DNA from: Lysinibacillus sphaericus
GTDB taxonomy: Bacteria > Bacillota > Bacilli > Bacillales_A > Planococcaceae
Direction: 5' to 3'
Assembly (NCBI RefSeq): GCF_002982115.1
Contig: NZ_CP019980.1
Coordinates: 814,001-878,000 of the forward strand
DNA length: 64,000 bases
The notes below the pieces were generated by a model that worked only from the letters and a program-made list of their open reading frames with translations, ran no database searches and was not told where the DNA came from. This document shows positions 18,900 through 28,508 of the stretch, in pieces. Within the stretch, counting starts at the first letter, position 1; the number at the start of each line of letters is the position of its first letter. Position numbers and translations under genes: made by a program.

Positions 18900-19295
18900 T
18901 TATGCCTGTACTTTTTCTTGTGGTTTTTTCTTTTTGTCAGTAAATTGTGCAATGTTTTTCTCGATTTCGTTAATTGAATTCTGTAATGCTTCTATTTCTT
19001 GTTGTAAATTATTCTTTGTCGGTTCGATTTCTTGTGAGAAAGTAGTAATCGACTGTTTTAAATCATTTATTATTTGTGGTATATTATTTTTCGCTTCATT
19101 TGTTAATGTGCTAACGGATTGTTTCACGTTGTTAACTTGATATTTTACATCTTGAAGCTTTTCTTTTGCACTATCTGTGTTGGACAGTAAAGTAGTGCGT
19201 AATTGTTGGCCTGATTGAGGTGTTGAAAAAAGGACCGCAATTGCCCCACCAATAATGCCTGTTGTTAATCCGAGTAAAAATGGTCTTGCTTTCAT
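18900..19295 (-). CDS. YtxH-domain protein (YhaH-like)
   Basis: A 131-residue protein with a single N-terminal membrane span rich in Gly (FLLGLTTGIIGGAIAVLFSTPQSG), the YtxH-domain hallmark, followed by a long amphipathic helical region with repeated Asn, Gln and Lys and a KKKKPQEKVQA tail. Members are linked to general stress, but their molecular role is unknown. B. subtilis has yhaH in the same place beside scoC and trpP. No terminator was clear. Confidence 0.8.
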   Translation of the reverse strand: MKARPFLLGLTTGIIGGAIAVLFSTPQSGQQLRTTLLSNTDSAKEKLQDVKYQVNNVKQSVSTLTNEAKNNIPQIINDLKQSITTFSQEIEPTKNNLQQEIEALQNSINEIEKNIAQFTDKKKKPQEKVQA

Positions 19296-19371
19296 AATTA
19301 AGTACCCTCATTTCTATATTTGTTATCTTTCCCTCTATTAAACCATGAAATCTATAGAATCAAAAAGAAAA

Positions 19372-19413
19372 AAGAAGCTAAACGAGTGATTTTGCTTCAC
19401 AGTTTAGCTTCTT
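19372..19413 (-). terminator. Terminator downstream of trpP
   Basis: AAGAAGCTAAAC (19372-19383) pairs with GTTTAGCTTCTT (19402-19413). On the minus strand it is followed by TTTTTTCTTTTTG, downstream of trpP. Confidence 0.75.
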
Positions 19414-19502
19414 CCCTTATATTTAGGCTTAAAACGTCTTACGTTCGGACCTGTCTTCATTGTTCGTTTAAAAAGTGTAGCAACAAGAACTATCTGCCGC
19501 TG

Positions 19503-20039
19503 TTATAGAGCTTGTGAAATTGCCGTGTTGAATTTAGAGCGTTTCACTAATTTTGCAACGATTGGATAGATAATCACAAAGGCTACAACGTTAAATGCAA
19601 CAGCTGGTATGACAACACCAACAAATAACATTGTGAATGTTGCGCCAACGTTTGCGTTAAACACAAAGAGGGCAACGGATAAAAAGACTGTACCTGATAA
19701 AATGGTACCTAACCCAACTAAAATAGCTGATACAGCAAAATGACTCACGACTTTTTTCAGCACGACCAGTATTGCTAAAAACGCAAATCCAGTAACTGCT
19801 TTATCAATAATATTTGGGATAAAGCCTGCTGGGAAAGTTGTAAACAAACCGGATAGTACCCCTGTTGACAAGGAAAGTAAAAACGTTTCTTTTATTGTAG
19901 GGAACAATAAAATACCGATAAACATCATTGTTAACATGAAGTCAGGTTTCATGCCATTAACCATACCTGGTGTGACCACATAAAGGGCAGCACCGACACC
20001 AACTAAGAGTGCCATTAACACTAAATTTTTTGTATTCAT
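19503..20039 (-). CDS. trpP: Tryptophan transporter TrpP
   Basis: A 178-residue integral membrane protein with about five or six spans, matching the TrpP (YhaG) family in length and in the motifs VTPGMVNGMKPDFMLTMMFIGILLFPT and TFPAGFIPNIIDKAVTGF. It takes up tryptophan. The genomic place between yhaH and hit is the same as in B. subtilis. The ribosome site GAGGAGAG is embedded in a string of NAG triplets that reads as a TRAP binding site, pointing to translational repression when tryptophan is plentiful. Confidence 0.93.
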   Translation of the reverse strand: MNTKNLVLMALLVGVGAALYVVTPGMVNGMKPDFMLTMMFIGILLFPTIKETFLLSLSTGVLSGLFTTFPAGFIPNIIDKAVTGFAFLAILVVLKKVVSHFAVSAILVGLGTILSGTVFLSVALFVFNANVGATFTMLFVGVVIPAVAFNVVAFVIIYPIVAKLVKRSKFNTAISQAL

Positions 20040-20041
20040 TT

Positions 20042-20069
20042 CTAATCTCTCCTCAACTATGCTAATCTA
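20042..20069 (-). promoter_or_regulatory. TRAP binding site overlapping the trpP ribosome site
   Basis: Reading toward the start codon on the minus strand, six triplets (UAG, UAG, UAG, GAG, GAG, UAG) are each separated by exactly two bases, and the last ends two bases before the ATG. Two more UAG/GAG triplets lie farther upstream at wider spacing (20078-20080, 20088-20090). The Shine-Dalgarno lies inside the array. In B. subtilis TRAP represses trpP translation by covering such an array; the presence of mtrB in this genome is inferred. Confidence 0.8.
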
Positions 20070-20218
20070 GTTGTTTCCTAACGTGTCCTCTTGACCGTTA
20101 GCGAAACTTATTAGTGATTGTACGCTAAAATTGTTCGTTTGACAATAGCGTTCCATGTCCAATTGTAACCAGCATTCATGTATGCAAATTGTTTGCGTGC
20201 CTGGCACCAAAGAATGCA

Positions 20219-20632
20219 CTAAAGATTCGCTTTAATGCTGTCGGCTACTTCTGTCAATTGCTCTGGCGTATATTTTTGTGTTTGCCAAATTAAGCCTAAG
20301 CCTTCTTTTTCGTCATAACGCGGAATAAAATGTAAGTGGTAGTGGAAAACAGTTTGTCCAGCTGCTGCACCATTGTTATTAATAGTATTCATGCCAATTG
20401 GGTTAAATGCTGCTTTAATGGCATTGGCTAGCTTAGGTGCGACCGCATATAAATTACGCGCTACATCTTCAGGCATTTCAAATAGGTCTTGGCAGTGCTG
20501 TTTAGGTATTAATAAAGTATGACCTTTTGCAACAGGTGCAATGTCCGTGAATGCATAGACATGTTCATCTTCATATACTTTTGTGCTTGGAATTGTTCCA
20601 TCAATGATTTTGCAAAATAGGCAATCGCTCAT
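20219..20632 (-). CDS. hit: HIT-family nucleotide hydrolase
   Basis: A 137-residue histidine-triad protein. CLFCKIIDG at the N-terminus carries the paired Cys of the zinc-binding HinT subgroup, and the catalytic triad is in HYHLHFIPR near residue 97. Such enzymes hydrolyse adenosine phosphoramidates. Divergent from ecsA, as in B. subtilis. A GGGGGAT-type site lies before the ATG at 20632. A fragment GTGCCTGGCACC lies just past its 3' end in 20189-20207, in a gap (20090-20218) that otherwise shows nothing. Confidence 0.93.
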   Translation of the reverse strand: MSDCLFCKIIDGTIPSTKVYEDEHVYAFTDIAPVAKGHTLLIPKQHCQDLFEMPEDVARNLYAVAPKLANAIKAAFNPIGMNTINNNGAAAGQTVFHYHLHFIPRYDEKEGLGLIWQTQKYTPEQLTEVADSIKANL

Positions 20633-20736
20633 TCGTAAAATCCCCCTTATTTAACATGTAAGTTTATTCTATCATACTCATAACTGAATCATTTGCTAAT
20701 TTTTGATAAAATAATAACTAGAAGAGGAGTGAGGGT

Positions 20737-21486
20737 ATGTCGGTATTAGAAGTGCAACATGTGACAGGTGGTTATACGAAAAAGCCTGTGATTAGAGATT
20801 TGTCATTTACAATAGGTAAAGGAGAACTTGTCGGGCTAATAGGTTTAAATGGTGCAGGTAAAAGTACGACCATTAAACATATCATAGGTACAATGCTCCC
20901 AAAGGAAGGCGACATTCGTCTAAATGGCGTAACGTTAAAAGAAAACACGGACAAGTATCGAACAGCATTTTCATATATTCCTGAAACACCAGTTTTATAT
21001 GATGAGTTAACATTGCGTGAACATTTGGCATTAACCGCGATGGCCTATGGTTTAGATGAGGCTACACTCGCGGCCCGTTCTGAACTATTGTTAAAAGAAT
21101 TTCGAATGGAAAAGCGTTTAAACTGGTTTCCATCGCATTTCTCTAAAGGGATGCGACAAAAAGTAATGATTATGTGTGCGTTTTTAGTTAATCCAAGCCT
21201 CTATATTATAGATGAGCCGTTTGTTGGGCTCGACCCGCTTGGTATTCAATCATTGCTAGATCAAATGGATACAAAGAAAAAAGAGGGGGCATCGATTTTA
21301 ATGTCCACGCACATTTTATCGACGGCCGAAAAACATTGTGACCGCATTATCTTATTGCATGAAGGAAGAGTGCGAGCGCAAGGAACGATGGCTGATTTAC
21401 GTAAAGCATTTGCAATGCCTCATGCAACGTTAGATGACCTCTATATTGCTATGACGAAGGAGCGGGACCATGAAGAACATGCGTGA
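20737..21486 (+). CDS. ecsA: ABC transporter ATP-binding protein EcsA
   Basis: A 249-residue ATPase with Walker A LNGAGKSTT near residue 39, the signature FSKGMRQK, Walker B YIIDEPFVGLDP and the switch His in STHIL. EcsA works with EcsB; in B. subtilis the pair is needed for normal protein secretion, regulated intramembrane proteolysis and competence. GAAGAGGAGTGAG precedes the ATG. It overlaps ecsB by 17 bases. Position next to hit matches B. subtilis. No ecsC gene follows in this window. Confidence 0.95.
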   Translation: MSVLEVQHVTGGYTKKPVIRDLSFTIGKGELVGLIGLNGAGKSTTIKHIIGTMLPKEGDIRLNGVTLKENTDKYRTAFSYIPETPVLYDELTLREHLALTAMAYGLDEATLAARSELLLKEFRMEKRLNWFPSHFSKGMRQKVMIMCAFLVNPSLYIIDEPFVGLDPLGIQSLLDQMDTKKKEGASILMSTHILSTAEKHCDRIILLHEGRVRAQGTMADLRKAFAMPHATLDDLYIAMTKERDHEEHA

Positions 21487-22654
21487 TGTATGGTCCTCGC
21501 GCTTCATGCACTATATCAGTGAAGTACAAAAATATATGCAGTTTATTTTCACTGGACATATAGCGATTGTACTTGTATTTCTTGTTGGCGCTGGGGGCTA
21601 TCAATATAGTGAATGGTTGAAAATCGTTGAAACAGATTTTCCGGCGGAAGGGCTCATTGCTTTAATAATCGGTATACTATTAGCATTTAGCCGCCCAACA
21701 ACATTATTGCGCGAGCCTGACCAAGTATATTTATTGCCATTAGAATCAAAAATGTCACAGTATTTTAAAAAGGCGCTAGCGTGGACATTTTGGTCACAAG
21801 TTTGGATTGTGGCAATTGTTTATATCATTAGTATTCCGTTAATAAAAGCTGTCACAGAATTAACAACCTTTAATATTTGGTCAATATTTTTCATTGTCAT
21901 CGCCTTGAAATTTGTAAGTGTGCAGGGAGAATTTAGTTATCGTTATAGTGAACGTGGTCACTACATATGGGTCGATCGATTAGTACGCGCTATCGTATGT
22001 GGTGTAACCGTCTATATGGGGCTTCAAATGCAGCTTCTTTTAGCACTCCTTGTGGCGGTCATCGGATATGTCTATGTATGGGTGTTTCGTAAAAAATGTG
22101 CGAATGAGCCTGTACCATATGAACATTTTGTAAAACTAGAACAAAATCGCATGATGAGTTTCTACCGTTTTGCAAATTATTTCACAGATGTACCCCATCT
22201 GCATGGAAGTATTCGACGGAGAGCGTGGCTTGACTGGTTTTATAATTTTATTCCCTACCAAAAGGGCAATGCTCAAAAGTATTTAGTGTTCCGTACGTTT
22301 ATTCGTACAGACGATCATTTTTATTTATGGCTTCGCTTAACGGTTATCTCAGCCGTAATTGCAGCCTTTGTCAATATCCCAGTGGTAACATGGATTGTGG
22401 CGGGTGCACTTAGCTTTGCTACGACGGTTCAGCTAAAGCAAGCTTTAATAGCTAGCGGAGAATTCCGTATGGACATGCTGTATCCATTGCCAGAAAATGC
22501 ACGTAAAGTTGCCGTTCAGCAACTAGTGCGCCTAACTATGATTGCCCAAGCTGTCATTGTTGGTCTTTGTGGCGTGACACAGCCGATGTTTTATGTGACA
22601 CCAATCATTATCTTTGTAATAAGTGAATTGACTGCCAAGATGTCTAAGTCTTAA
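21470..22654 (+). CDS. ecsB: ABC transporter permease EcsB
   Basis: A 394-residue multi-span membrane protein of the EcsB family, beginning in the cytoplasm (RFMHYISEVQKYMQFIFTGH) and continuing with paired hydrophobic segments, including LIALIIGILLAFSRP and the C-terminal AQAVIVGLCGVT region. It forms the membrane part of the Ecs exporter. The start ATG lies inside the end of ecsA, with GGAGCGGG upstream, indicating coupled translation. What Ecs transports is still not settled in the family. Confidence 0.93.
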   Translation: MKNMRDVWSSRFMHYISEVQKYMQFIFTGHIAIVLVFLVGAGGYQYSEWLKIVETDFPAEGLIALIIGILLAFSRPTTLLREPDQVYLLPLESKMSQYFKKALAWTFWSQVWIVAIVYIISIPLIKAVTELTTFNIWSIFFIVIALKFVSVQGEFSYRYSERGHYIWVDRLVRAIVCGVTVYMGLQMQLLLALLVAVIGYVYVWVFRKKCANEPVPYEHFVKLEQNRMMSFYRFANYFTDVPHLHGSIRRRAWLDWFYNFIPYQKGNAQKYLVFRTFIRTDDHFYLWLRLTVISAVIAAFVNIPVVTWIVAGALSFATTVQLKQALIASGEFRMDMLYPLPENARKVAVQQLVRLTMIAQAVIVGLCGVTQPMFYVTPIIIFVISELTAKMSKS

Positions 22655-22681
22655 AAAAGGATGTTTGTTTGTGGCAATGTT

Positions 22682-22727
22682 AAAAAGCTCATTTTCCCTA
22701 TTTTTCGTAGGTAAAATGAGCTTTTTG
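22682..22727. terminator. Bidirectional terminator between ecsB and the M20 gene
   Basis: AAAAAGCTCATTTTCCCTA pairs with TAGGTAAAATGAGCTTTTT with a T-rich loop, placed between converging genes. Confidence 0.88.
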
Positions 22728-22728
22728 T

Positions 22729-23889
22729 TTATTTTACATATTGATATTCGAGCGCAGCGTTTAACATAACTTTTGCTGCGACAAGCATACCTTTTTCATC
22801 AATATCAAATTTTGGATGATGATGTGGTGCATATTCAGTAGGAGCCGCTCCTGTGAAGAAAAATGTCCCTGGCTTTTCCTCTAAGTAGTAAGCGAAATCT
22901 TCACCGCCCATTGTAGCTGGTATTTCAACAACATCGCAAATATCTTGCGCGATATCTCGAACAAAATATGTTTCTTTTTCATGATTGACAATTGCTGGAT
23001 AGCCTCGACGGTAATCAAGTTCTATCGTGCAATCTTGAGCAATTTCAGTGCCATGTACAACCCGTTTAAATTCACGTTCCATCGTTTCACGTACCTCTTT
23101 GTCAAAAGTACGGATTGTTCCATTTAAATAGGCTGTATCTGCAATAATGTTATCAGCATTCGAAGCAACGAATGAGCCAACTGTAAGAACTGCTGACTCA
23201 GTTGGCGCTACACGGCGTGCCACAAGTTGTTGCAAGTTCATAACAAGTTGGGAGCCAATCACAATAGCGTCTTTTGTTTGATGAGGGTGTGCGCCATGGC
23301 CACCTTTACCTTGAATTTTCAGTTCAAAACTATCAACTGCCGCCATTAATGGACCAACCCGGTAGCCAATCATACCTGTTGGATGATTGGATGATAGGTG
23401 TGTTCCAAATATAGCATCAACCCCGTTCAGTGCACCTGCTTGTACCATACCGATAGCACCACCTGGATCGGCTTCTTCAGCATGTTGATGAATCAGCACA
23501 TATTCTCCTGCTAAGTCATCGCGCATTTCCCATAAAAGTTTTCCTATGATTAATAATGTAGCGGTATGCCCATCATGACCACAAGCATGCATAACACCAG
23601 CTACTGTCGACTTGTAAGGGACGTCCTTTTCATCTTGGATAGGAAGTGCATCAAAATCTGCACGTAAGGCAATTCTTTTACCAGGTTTGTTCCCTTTAAT
23701 GCGCGCGATAAGTCCGTAGCCGCTAACATTTGGTTCAACAGGGACACCAAGCTTTTGATAATATTGCATAATATAATTGGCTGTTTCTTGTTCTTGGAAG
23801 CTTAGCTCTGGATGCATATGTAGATGGCGGCGAATCGCCACCATTTCTTCAAAATGAGCATCAATTTTTTCAAGTAATTGTTGATTCAT
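22729..23889 (-). CDS. M20 family amidohydrolase (YhaA-like)
   Basis: A 386-residue metal-dependent amidohydrolase of the IAA-amino acid hydrolase/hippurate hydrolase group. The N-terminal IRRHLHMHPELSFQE, ALRADFDALPI, the metal site MHACGHDGHTA and MGGEDFAYYLEEKPGTFFFTG are all present, with a central dimerisation domain. It cleaves an amide bond of an N-acyl amino acid; the natural substrate is unknown. B. subtilis carries yhaA in the same neighbourhood. GGAGCA lies before the ATG at 23889. It is downstream of hmoB on the same strand with a 22-base gap, so the two are probably co-transcribed. Confidence 0.9.
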   Translation of the reverse strand: MNQQLLEKIDAHFEEMVAIRRHLHMHPELSFQEQETANYIMQYYQKLGVPVEPNVSGYGLIARIKGNKPGKRIALRADFDALPIQDEKDVPYKSTVAGVMHACGHDGHTATLLIIGKLLWEMRDDLAGEYVLIHQHAEEADPGGAIGMVQAGALNGVDAIFGTHLSSNHPTGMIGYRVGPLMAAVDSFELKIQGKGGHGAHPHQTKDAIVIGSQLVMNLQQLVARRVAPTESAVLTVGSFVASNADNIIADTAYLNGTIRTFDKEVRETMEREFKRVVHGTEIAQDCTIELDYRRGYPAIVNHEKETYFVRDIAQDICDVVEIPATMGGEDFAYYLEEKPGTFFFTGAAPTEYAPHHHPKFDIDEKGMLVAAKVMLNAALEYQYVK

Positions 23890-23911
23890 AAATAAGTGCT
23901 CCTTTTAAAAA

Positions 23912-24427
23912 TTAAGCCTCTTCTTCTTGAGGGGCAACGCTATATGTTGAAACATAGGAAGCGGCAGAAAAAATATTTTGTTGTCGCACGCCAGTCGGCT
24001 CTTCACGTTGGGCGTGAGCTGTTTTATAGGCTTGTGAGCTTTTCCATGCTTCAAATGAGTGTGGTCCATTCCATTGTGTCATGACAATATACGTGTCACC
24101 ATTCAATGGACGTAGTAGTCGGAACGCCACAAAACCAGGCTCGTCCTCAATTGCACGTGCGCGATTTAAAAAACGATGTTCAAATACAGGACGACCTTCA
24201 TCAGTAACGGGAATATTGTTGAAGACAAAGAAGCCGCGTTCTTCTAATTCGTTTACAGAATCCAATACTTCGAATTTACGTGGGGTTGCAAAAACAGATT
24301 TTCCTTCCGTTTCATGTATAAGCACAGAATTTCCTTCTCCATGCAATAAAATCATATGCTCATCAGGGTACTTATTTTTCACCTGTTCCATAAATTCTCC
24401 TGTGCCAGAAGTTAAATAAATATACAT
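23912..24427 (-). CDS. hmoB: Heme-degrading monooxygenase HmoB-like
   Basis: A 171-residue protein. The C-terminal half is an ABM ferredoxin-like domain (FNNIPVTDEGRPVFEHRFLNRA, ...YIVMTQWNGPHSFEAWKSSQAYKTAH) as in B. subtilis HmoB (YhgC), which opens the heme ring to release iron. The N-terminal half is a strand-helix extension typical of HmoB. ATG 24427 is chosen because GGAGGGC lies 7-8 bases upstream; the open frame continues farther but without a signal. It is divergent from hemE, linking heme turnover and synthesis in one locus as in B. subtilis. Confidence 0.88.
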   Translation of the reverse strand: MYIYLTSGTGEFMEQVKNKYPDEHMILLHGEGNSVLIHETEGKSVFATPRKFEVLDSVNELEERGFFVFNNIPVTDEGRPVFEHRFLNRARAIEDEPGFVAFRLLRPLNGDTYIVMTQWNGPHSFEAWKSSQAYKTAHAQREEPTGVRQQNIFSAASYVSTYSVAPQEEEA

Positions 24428-24660
24428 TATTTTGCCCTCCTTATGAATAGCTAAAATTGCGTGATTAACTCCATTTAAGTGCAAGTCGAACGCTTTGTCA
24501 AAAAAGAAGGCGCGTAGAAAGAACAATTTTATGACATTTCATGAGGAAAACTATACAATAGCAGAGGAAGCGTTTACTATTGAAAACGGATATCAATAAT
24601 AATGGAATAAACAAGTGATTTTTTAAGATTTGAATTTCATCGAGGGGAAGGAAATAATCA

Positions 24661-25713
24661 ATGACAACACTTTTTAATGATACACTTCTACGTGCTGCAC
24701 GAGGAGAAAGGACTGAACATACACCAGTCTGGTATATGCGACAGGCAGGTCGTTCTCAGCCAGAATATCGTGCAATTAAAGAAAAATATTCATTAGAGGA
24801 AATTACACATCAACCTGAGCTTTGTGCGTATGTAACACGTTTACCGGTAGAAAACTACAATGTGGACGCTGCAATTTTATATAAAGATATCGTAACGCCA
24901 CTACCAGGTATCGGGATAGATGTGAAAATTAAAGCGGGTGTAGGCCCAGTTATTTCTAATCCAATTCGCTCAGTAGCAGATGTAGAAAAATTAGGTGAGT
25001 TCAATGCAAAGGAACATACACCTTTCGTATTAGAGACAATAAAATTACTAACAGAAGAACAGCTTAATGTACCATTAATTGGATTTGCAGGAGCGCCATT
25101 TACATTAGCGAGCTATATGATTGAAGGTGGACCTTCTAAAAACTATAATAAAACAAAATCATTTATGGTTTCAGAACCACAAGCATGGTTTGCGTTAATG
25201 GATAAATTAGCAGATATGATTATTGCGGACGTTTCTGCACAAGTAGAAGCAGGTGCTAAAGCGATTCAAGTATTTGACTCATGGGTAGGTGCTTTAAGTG
25301 TTGAAGATTATCGTGTCTTTATTAAACCAGTTATGACACGTATTTTCGGCGAGTTAAAAAAAGAAAATGTACCACTTATTCAATTCGGTGTAGGTGCAAG
25401 CCATTTAGTAAAAGAGTGGAATGATTTACCAATCGACGTAGTAGGCTTAGATTGGCGCTTACCGATTAAAGAAGCGCGTGCAAAAGGTATAACAAAACCA
25501 GTACAAGGAAACTTAGATCCTTCATTATTACTTGCTGATTGGTCAGTAATTGAAAAACGTACAAAAGATATTATCGATCAAGGCTTAGAGGTGCCAGGTC
25601 ATATCTTTAATTTAGGCCATGGAGTATTCCCAGAGGTTGATCCAGCCGTATTAAAACGTTTAACAACACTTATTCATGAATATAGTGCCCAACAAATTCA
25701 AGCACGTTCATAA
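24661..25713 (+). CDS. hemE: Uroporphyrinogen decarboxylase
   Basis: A 350-residue enzyme that removes four acetate carboxyls of uroporphyrinogen III to give coproporphyrinogen III. The hallmark [17 protein letters not shown] near residue 21 carries the substrate Arg residues, and [17 protein letters not shown] around residue 140 is also classic. GAGGGGAAGG precedes the ATG. First gene of hemE-hemH-hemY, whose products finish heme by the coproporphyrin route of Gram-positive bacteria. A 127-base gap to hemH contains a hairpin without a T run. Confidence 0.97.
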   Translation: MTTLFNDTLLRAARGERTEHTPVWYMRQAGRSQPEYRAIKEKYSLEEITHQPELCAYVTRLPVENYNVDAAILYKDIVTPLPGIGIDVKIKAGVGPVISNPIRSVADVEKLGEFNAKEHTPFVLETIKLLTEEQLNVPLIGFAGAPFTLASYMIEGGPSKNYNKTKSFMVSEPQAWFALMDKLADMIIADVSAQVEAGAKAIQVFDSWVGALSVEDYRVFIKPVMTRIFGELKKENVPLIQFGVGASHLVKEWNDLPIDVVGLDWRLPIKEARAKGITKPVQGNLDPSLLLADWSVIEKRTKDIIDQGLEVPGHIFNLGHGVFPEVDPAVLKRLTTLIHEYSAQQIQARS

Positions 25714-25840
25714 ATATCAACAGTGAAAAAGAGCACATTTTAAATCACACAATTACACTTTATTATGGTGTAGTTTGTGCTAGCGTATAGAAATCAGACA
25801 AAAAATATAGTTTAACTATTATTTAGAGGTGAAAAGGACT

Positions 25841-26761
25841 ATGAAAAAAGTTAAAGGTTTATTAGTGATGGCATATGGTACACCCTATAAAGAAGAAGAT
25901 ATTGAACCGTACTACACACATATTCGTCATGGACGTAAACCATCTGACGAGCATTTAGAAGATTTACGCAGTCGCTATGAGGCAATTGGTGGTTTATCAC
26001 CACTGGCTGCTGCAACAGAAGCACAGGCTGAAGCTTTGTGTGCACGTTTAAATGAAGTGCAAGATGAAGTAGAATACAAGTTATTTATTGGTTTAAAGCA
26101 TATTCATCCATTTATTGAGGATGCAGTGGAGGAAATGGTCGCTGCGGGCATTAAAGAAGCCGTATCAATCGTCTTAGCACCACATTTTTCAACATTCTCT
26201 ATTAAATCATACAATGGCCGCGCAGCGGAAACAGCAGGTGACCGTCTGACAATTACATCTGTAGAGTCTTGGTATGATGAACCTAAGTTTATTGAATATT
26301 GGAAGGGGAAAGTGAACGAAACATTCGATGCTATGTCTGCTGAAGAACGCGAGAAGGCTTGCTTAATCGTATCAGCGCATTCACTTCCAGTAAAAATTAA
26401 AGAACTAGGCGATCCTTACGAAGACCAATTAATTGAAACAGCTCGCCTAATTCAAGAAGCGACGGGTGTGAAAAATGTAGAAGTCGGCTGGCAATCAGCA
26501 GGACAAACACCAGAGCCATGGTTTGGTCCAGATGTGCAAGATTTAACACGTGATCTTTATGAGCAAAAGGGGTACCGTTCATTTGTTTACACACCAGTAG
26601 GATTTGTAACAGAACATTTAGAGGTACTTTATGATAACGATTATGAATGTAAAGTGGTTTGCGATGAGTTAGGTGCTAACTATTATCGTCCTGCAATGCC
26701 AAATACACATCCATTATTTATTGATGCGATGGTAGATGCCATTCATAAAAAATTAAGCTAA
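25841..26761 (+). CDS. hemH: Coproporphyrin/protoporphyrin ferrochelatase
   Basis: A 306-residue ferrochelatase (CpfC/HemH) inserting iron into coproporphyrin III. Iron-site His in IVSAHSLP and Glu in [12 protein letters not shown] are present, and the start [19 protein letters not shown] is typical of Bacillus enzymes of this length. ATG 25841 follows GAGGTGAAAAGG; an in-frame GTG 12 bases upstream is not favoured. Followed after 11 bases by the oxidase gene. Confidence 0.96.
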   Translation: MKKVKGLLVMAYGTPYKEEDIEPYYTHIRHGRKPSDEHLEDLRSRYEAIGGLSPLAAATEAQAEALCARLNEVQDEVEYKLFIGLKHIHPFIEDAVEEMVAAGIKEAVSIVLAPHFSTFSIKSYNGRAAETAGDRLTITSVESWYDEPKFIEYWKGKVNETFDAMSAEEREKACLIVSAHSLPVKIKELGDPYEDQLIETARLIQEATGVKNVEVGWQSAGQTPEPWFGPDVQDLTRDLYEQKGYRSFVYTPVGFVTEHLEVLYDNDYECKVVCDELGANYYRPAMPNTHPLFIDAMVDAIHKKLS

Positions 26762-26775
26762 GCGAAAAGAAAGTG

Positions 26776-28200
26776 ATGATGTTGGTGACTCAAAAAAGAC
26801 GAAAGGTAGTTGTTGTTGGCGGTGGTATTACAGGCCTTACAGCTGCGTTCTATATGCAAAAACAAGCGCGTACAAAAGAATTGCCGGTAGATATCGTACT
26901 TGTCGAGTCGTCATTACGTCTTGGCGGAAAAATCCAAACGCTTAGAAAAGACGGCTTTATTATCGAGCGTGGACCAGAATCCTTTTTCGATCGTGAAAAT
27001 CATGTACAAGCACTGGCAAAAGAGCTTAGTATTGAACATGAGATGATTACCGGAGATTCAGGACCGACTTATGTAGCTGTAGGAAGTAAATTGTACCCTA
27101 TTCCGAGCAGTCTGATGTCAGGAGCAACGCCACATATCTCGTCATTCATTACATCTGGTTTGTTTTCACTTAGTGGGAAAATTCGTGCAGCGGGAGATTT
27201 TATTCTCCCGCGTTCTGCACGGGATGACGACCAGCCATTAGGTGAATTTTTTCGAAGAAGATTTGGCGCAGAGGTTGTAGAAAACCTAGTGGAACCTTTA
27301 CTTGCAGGAACATTTGCAGGGGATATTGAACAGCTAAGTATGCGCTCTATTTTTCCACAGCTTTACGAATTGGAGCAAAAATATCGTAGTTTGCTTTTCG
27401 GTATGAAGAAATCAGGGACAAATTTTCTAAGTTACAATCAGATAACGAAGGATAAGGGAATTTTTCAAACCTTTGAAAATGGGCTTGAGACACTTATCGA
27501 AAAGTTAGAAGAATCTCTACTTCCAGGGACAGTCATGAAAGGTGCGAAAGTAGAACAAATTGATCATGGTAAAGATGGTGCTGTGCAAGTCGTACTAAAT
27601 AATTTTTCACATATAACAGCAGATGCAATTATTATCGCAACGCCATTTAATATGGCACAAAAAATGTTTAGTAAGCATCAGCTTTTGACAGAGTTAAATA
27701 CGATGAAAGCCGCAACTATTGCTACAGTGACGATGGCATTTAAAAAAGAGCAACTTGGAGACTTAGATGCACTTTCGTTTTTTGTCTCTAGAAATAGTGA
27801 TTTTTCAATAACATCTTGTACGTGGATTAATCGAAAATGGCCGAATACTACCCCTGAAGGCTATGTATTATTACGTAGTTATATTGGTCGTGTCGGTGAT
27901 GAAACAATAGTTGCCTTATCTGATTCAGAGATTGAAAAGACAGTATTACAAGATTTAAAGAATACAATAGGGCTAGACGGTGAACCCGTGACAACCGTTG
28001 TCTCTCGTTGGAAAAACGCTATGCCACAATATACTGTTGGACATGAAGCGAAAATTGCTCGTGTAAAGGAAGAACTTTATCAACACTTTCCAACAGTAAA
28101 ACTTGCAGGTAGCTCTTTTGAGGGGATTTCAATTCCAGAGTGTGTAGAGCAAGGCTGTAAAGTGGCAAATGAAGTTTTAAGTGATATGTTTAAACAGTAA
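26776..28200 (+). CDS. hemY: Coproporphyrinogen III oxidase (HemY/CgoX)
   Basis: A 474-residue FAD enzyme oxidising coproporphyrinogen III (or protoporphyrinogen IX) with oxygen. It has an N-terminal VVVVGGGITGLTAAFYMQ dinucleotide site, GGKIQTLRKDGFIIERGPESF, and a C-terminal FAD contact KLAGSSFEGISIPECVEQG. In Gram-positive bacteria this enzyme precedes iron insertion, which fits the gene set here. The start region has consecutive GTG-ATG-ATG with only a weak AAAGAAAG signal, so the first residue is uncertain by a few codons. Confidence 0.95.
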   Translation: MMLVTQKRRKVVVVGGGITGLTAAFYMQKQARTKELPVDIVLVESSLRLGGKIQTLRKDGFIIERGPESFFDRENHVQALAKELSIEHEMITGDSGPTYVAVGSKLYPIPSSLMSGATPHISSFITSGLFSLSGKIRAAGDFILPRSARDDDQPLGEFFRRRFGAEVVENLVEPLLAGTFAGDIEQLSMRSIFPQLYELEQKYRSLLFGMKKSGTNFLSYNQITKDKGIFQTFENGLETLIEKLEESLLPGTVMKGAKVEQIDHGKDGAVQVVLNNFSHITADAIIIATPFNMAQKMFSKHQLLTELNTMKAATIATVTMAFKKEQLGDLDALSFFVSRNSDFSITSCTWINRKWPNTTPEGYVLLRSYIGRVGDETIVALSDSEIEKTVLQDLKNTIGLDGEPVTTVVSRWKNAMPQYTVGHEAKIARVKEELYQHFPTVKLAGSSFEGISIPECVEQGCKVANEVLSDMFKQ

Positions 28201-28202
28201 AG

Positions 28203-28238
28203 AGTAGTGCAAATTTACATTTGTACTACTTTTTTTGA
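28203..28238 (+). terminator. Terminator of the hem operon
   Basis: AGTAGTGCAAAT pairs with ATTTGTACTACT around TTAC (one mismatch), followed by seven T. Confidence 0.85.
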
Positions 28239-28344
28239 TAGGATTTTTTTAAGTATTTGTTTAAGTAATGAATAGTAGCAATCATTGAAAGCACTTTTTT
28301 GTTCTTCACAGTGTTGGATTACTTAAATGTTGAAATAAAGAAAG

Positions 28345-28380
28345 GGCGCTTTAAAATTAGCATGGCAATTTTAAGGCGCC
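28345..28380 (-). terminator. Terminator of the collagen-like gene
   Basis: GGCGCTTTAAAATT pairs with AATTTTAAGGCGCC around an 8-base loop. The T-rich side is on the minus strand, about 130 bases after the collagen-like gene. The rest of 28239-28508 shows nothing recognisable. Confidence 0.65.
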
Positions 28381-28508
28381 AAATAATTAGTATTTATTGA
28401 AAAGAAACTGCAATGTTAATCAGGATGGGAGCACAATGGATTAGTAGATTTCCATCTTTCTTAAAAGTAATAGGAGTTGTTGAACATAGAATAGACTATG
28501 TCTAGCGA

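Noticed and set aside
24428-24526. Extended N-terminus of HmoB
   Set aside because: The 33 extra codons lack a ribosome site; GGAGGGC before ATG 24427 and the family length support the shorter form.
25731-25782. Terminator between hemE and hemH
   Set aside because: AGCACA/TGTGCT and TACAC/GTGTA pair, but no T run follows and the genes are expected to be co-transcribed; at most a processing hairpin.
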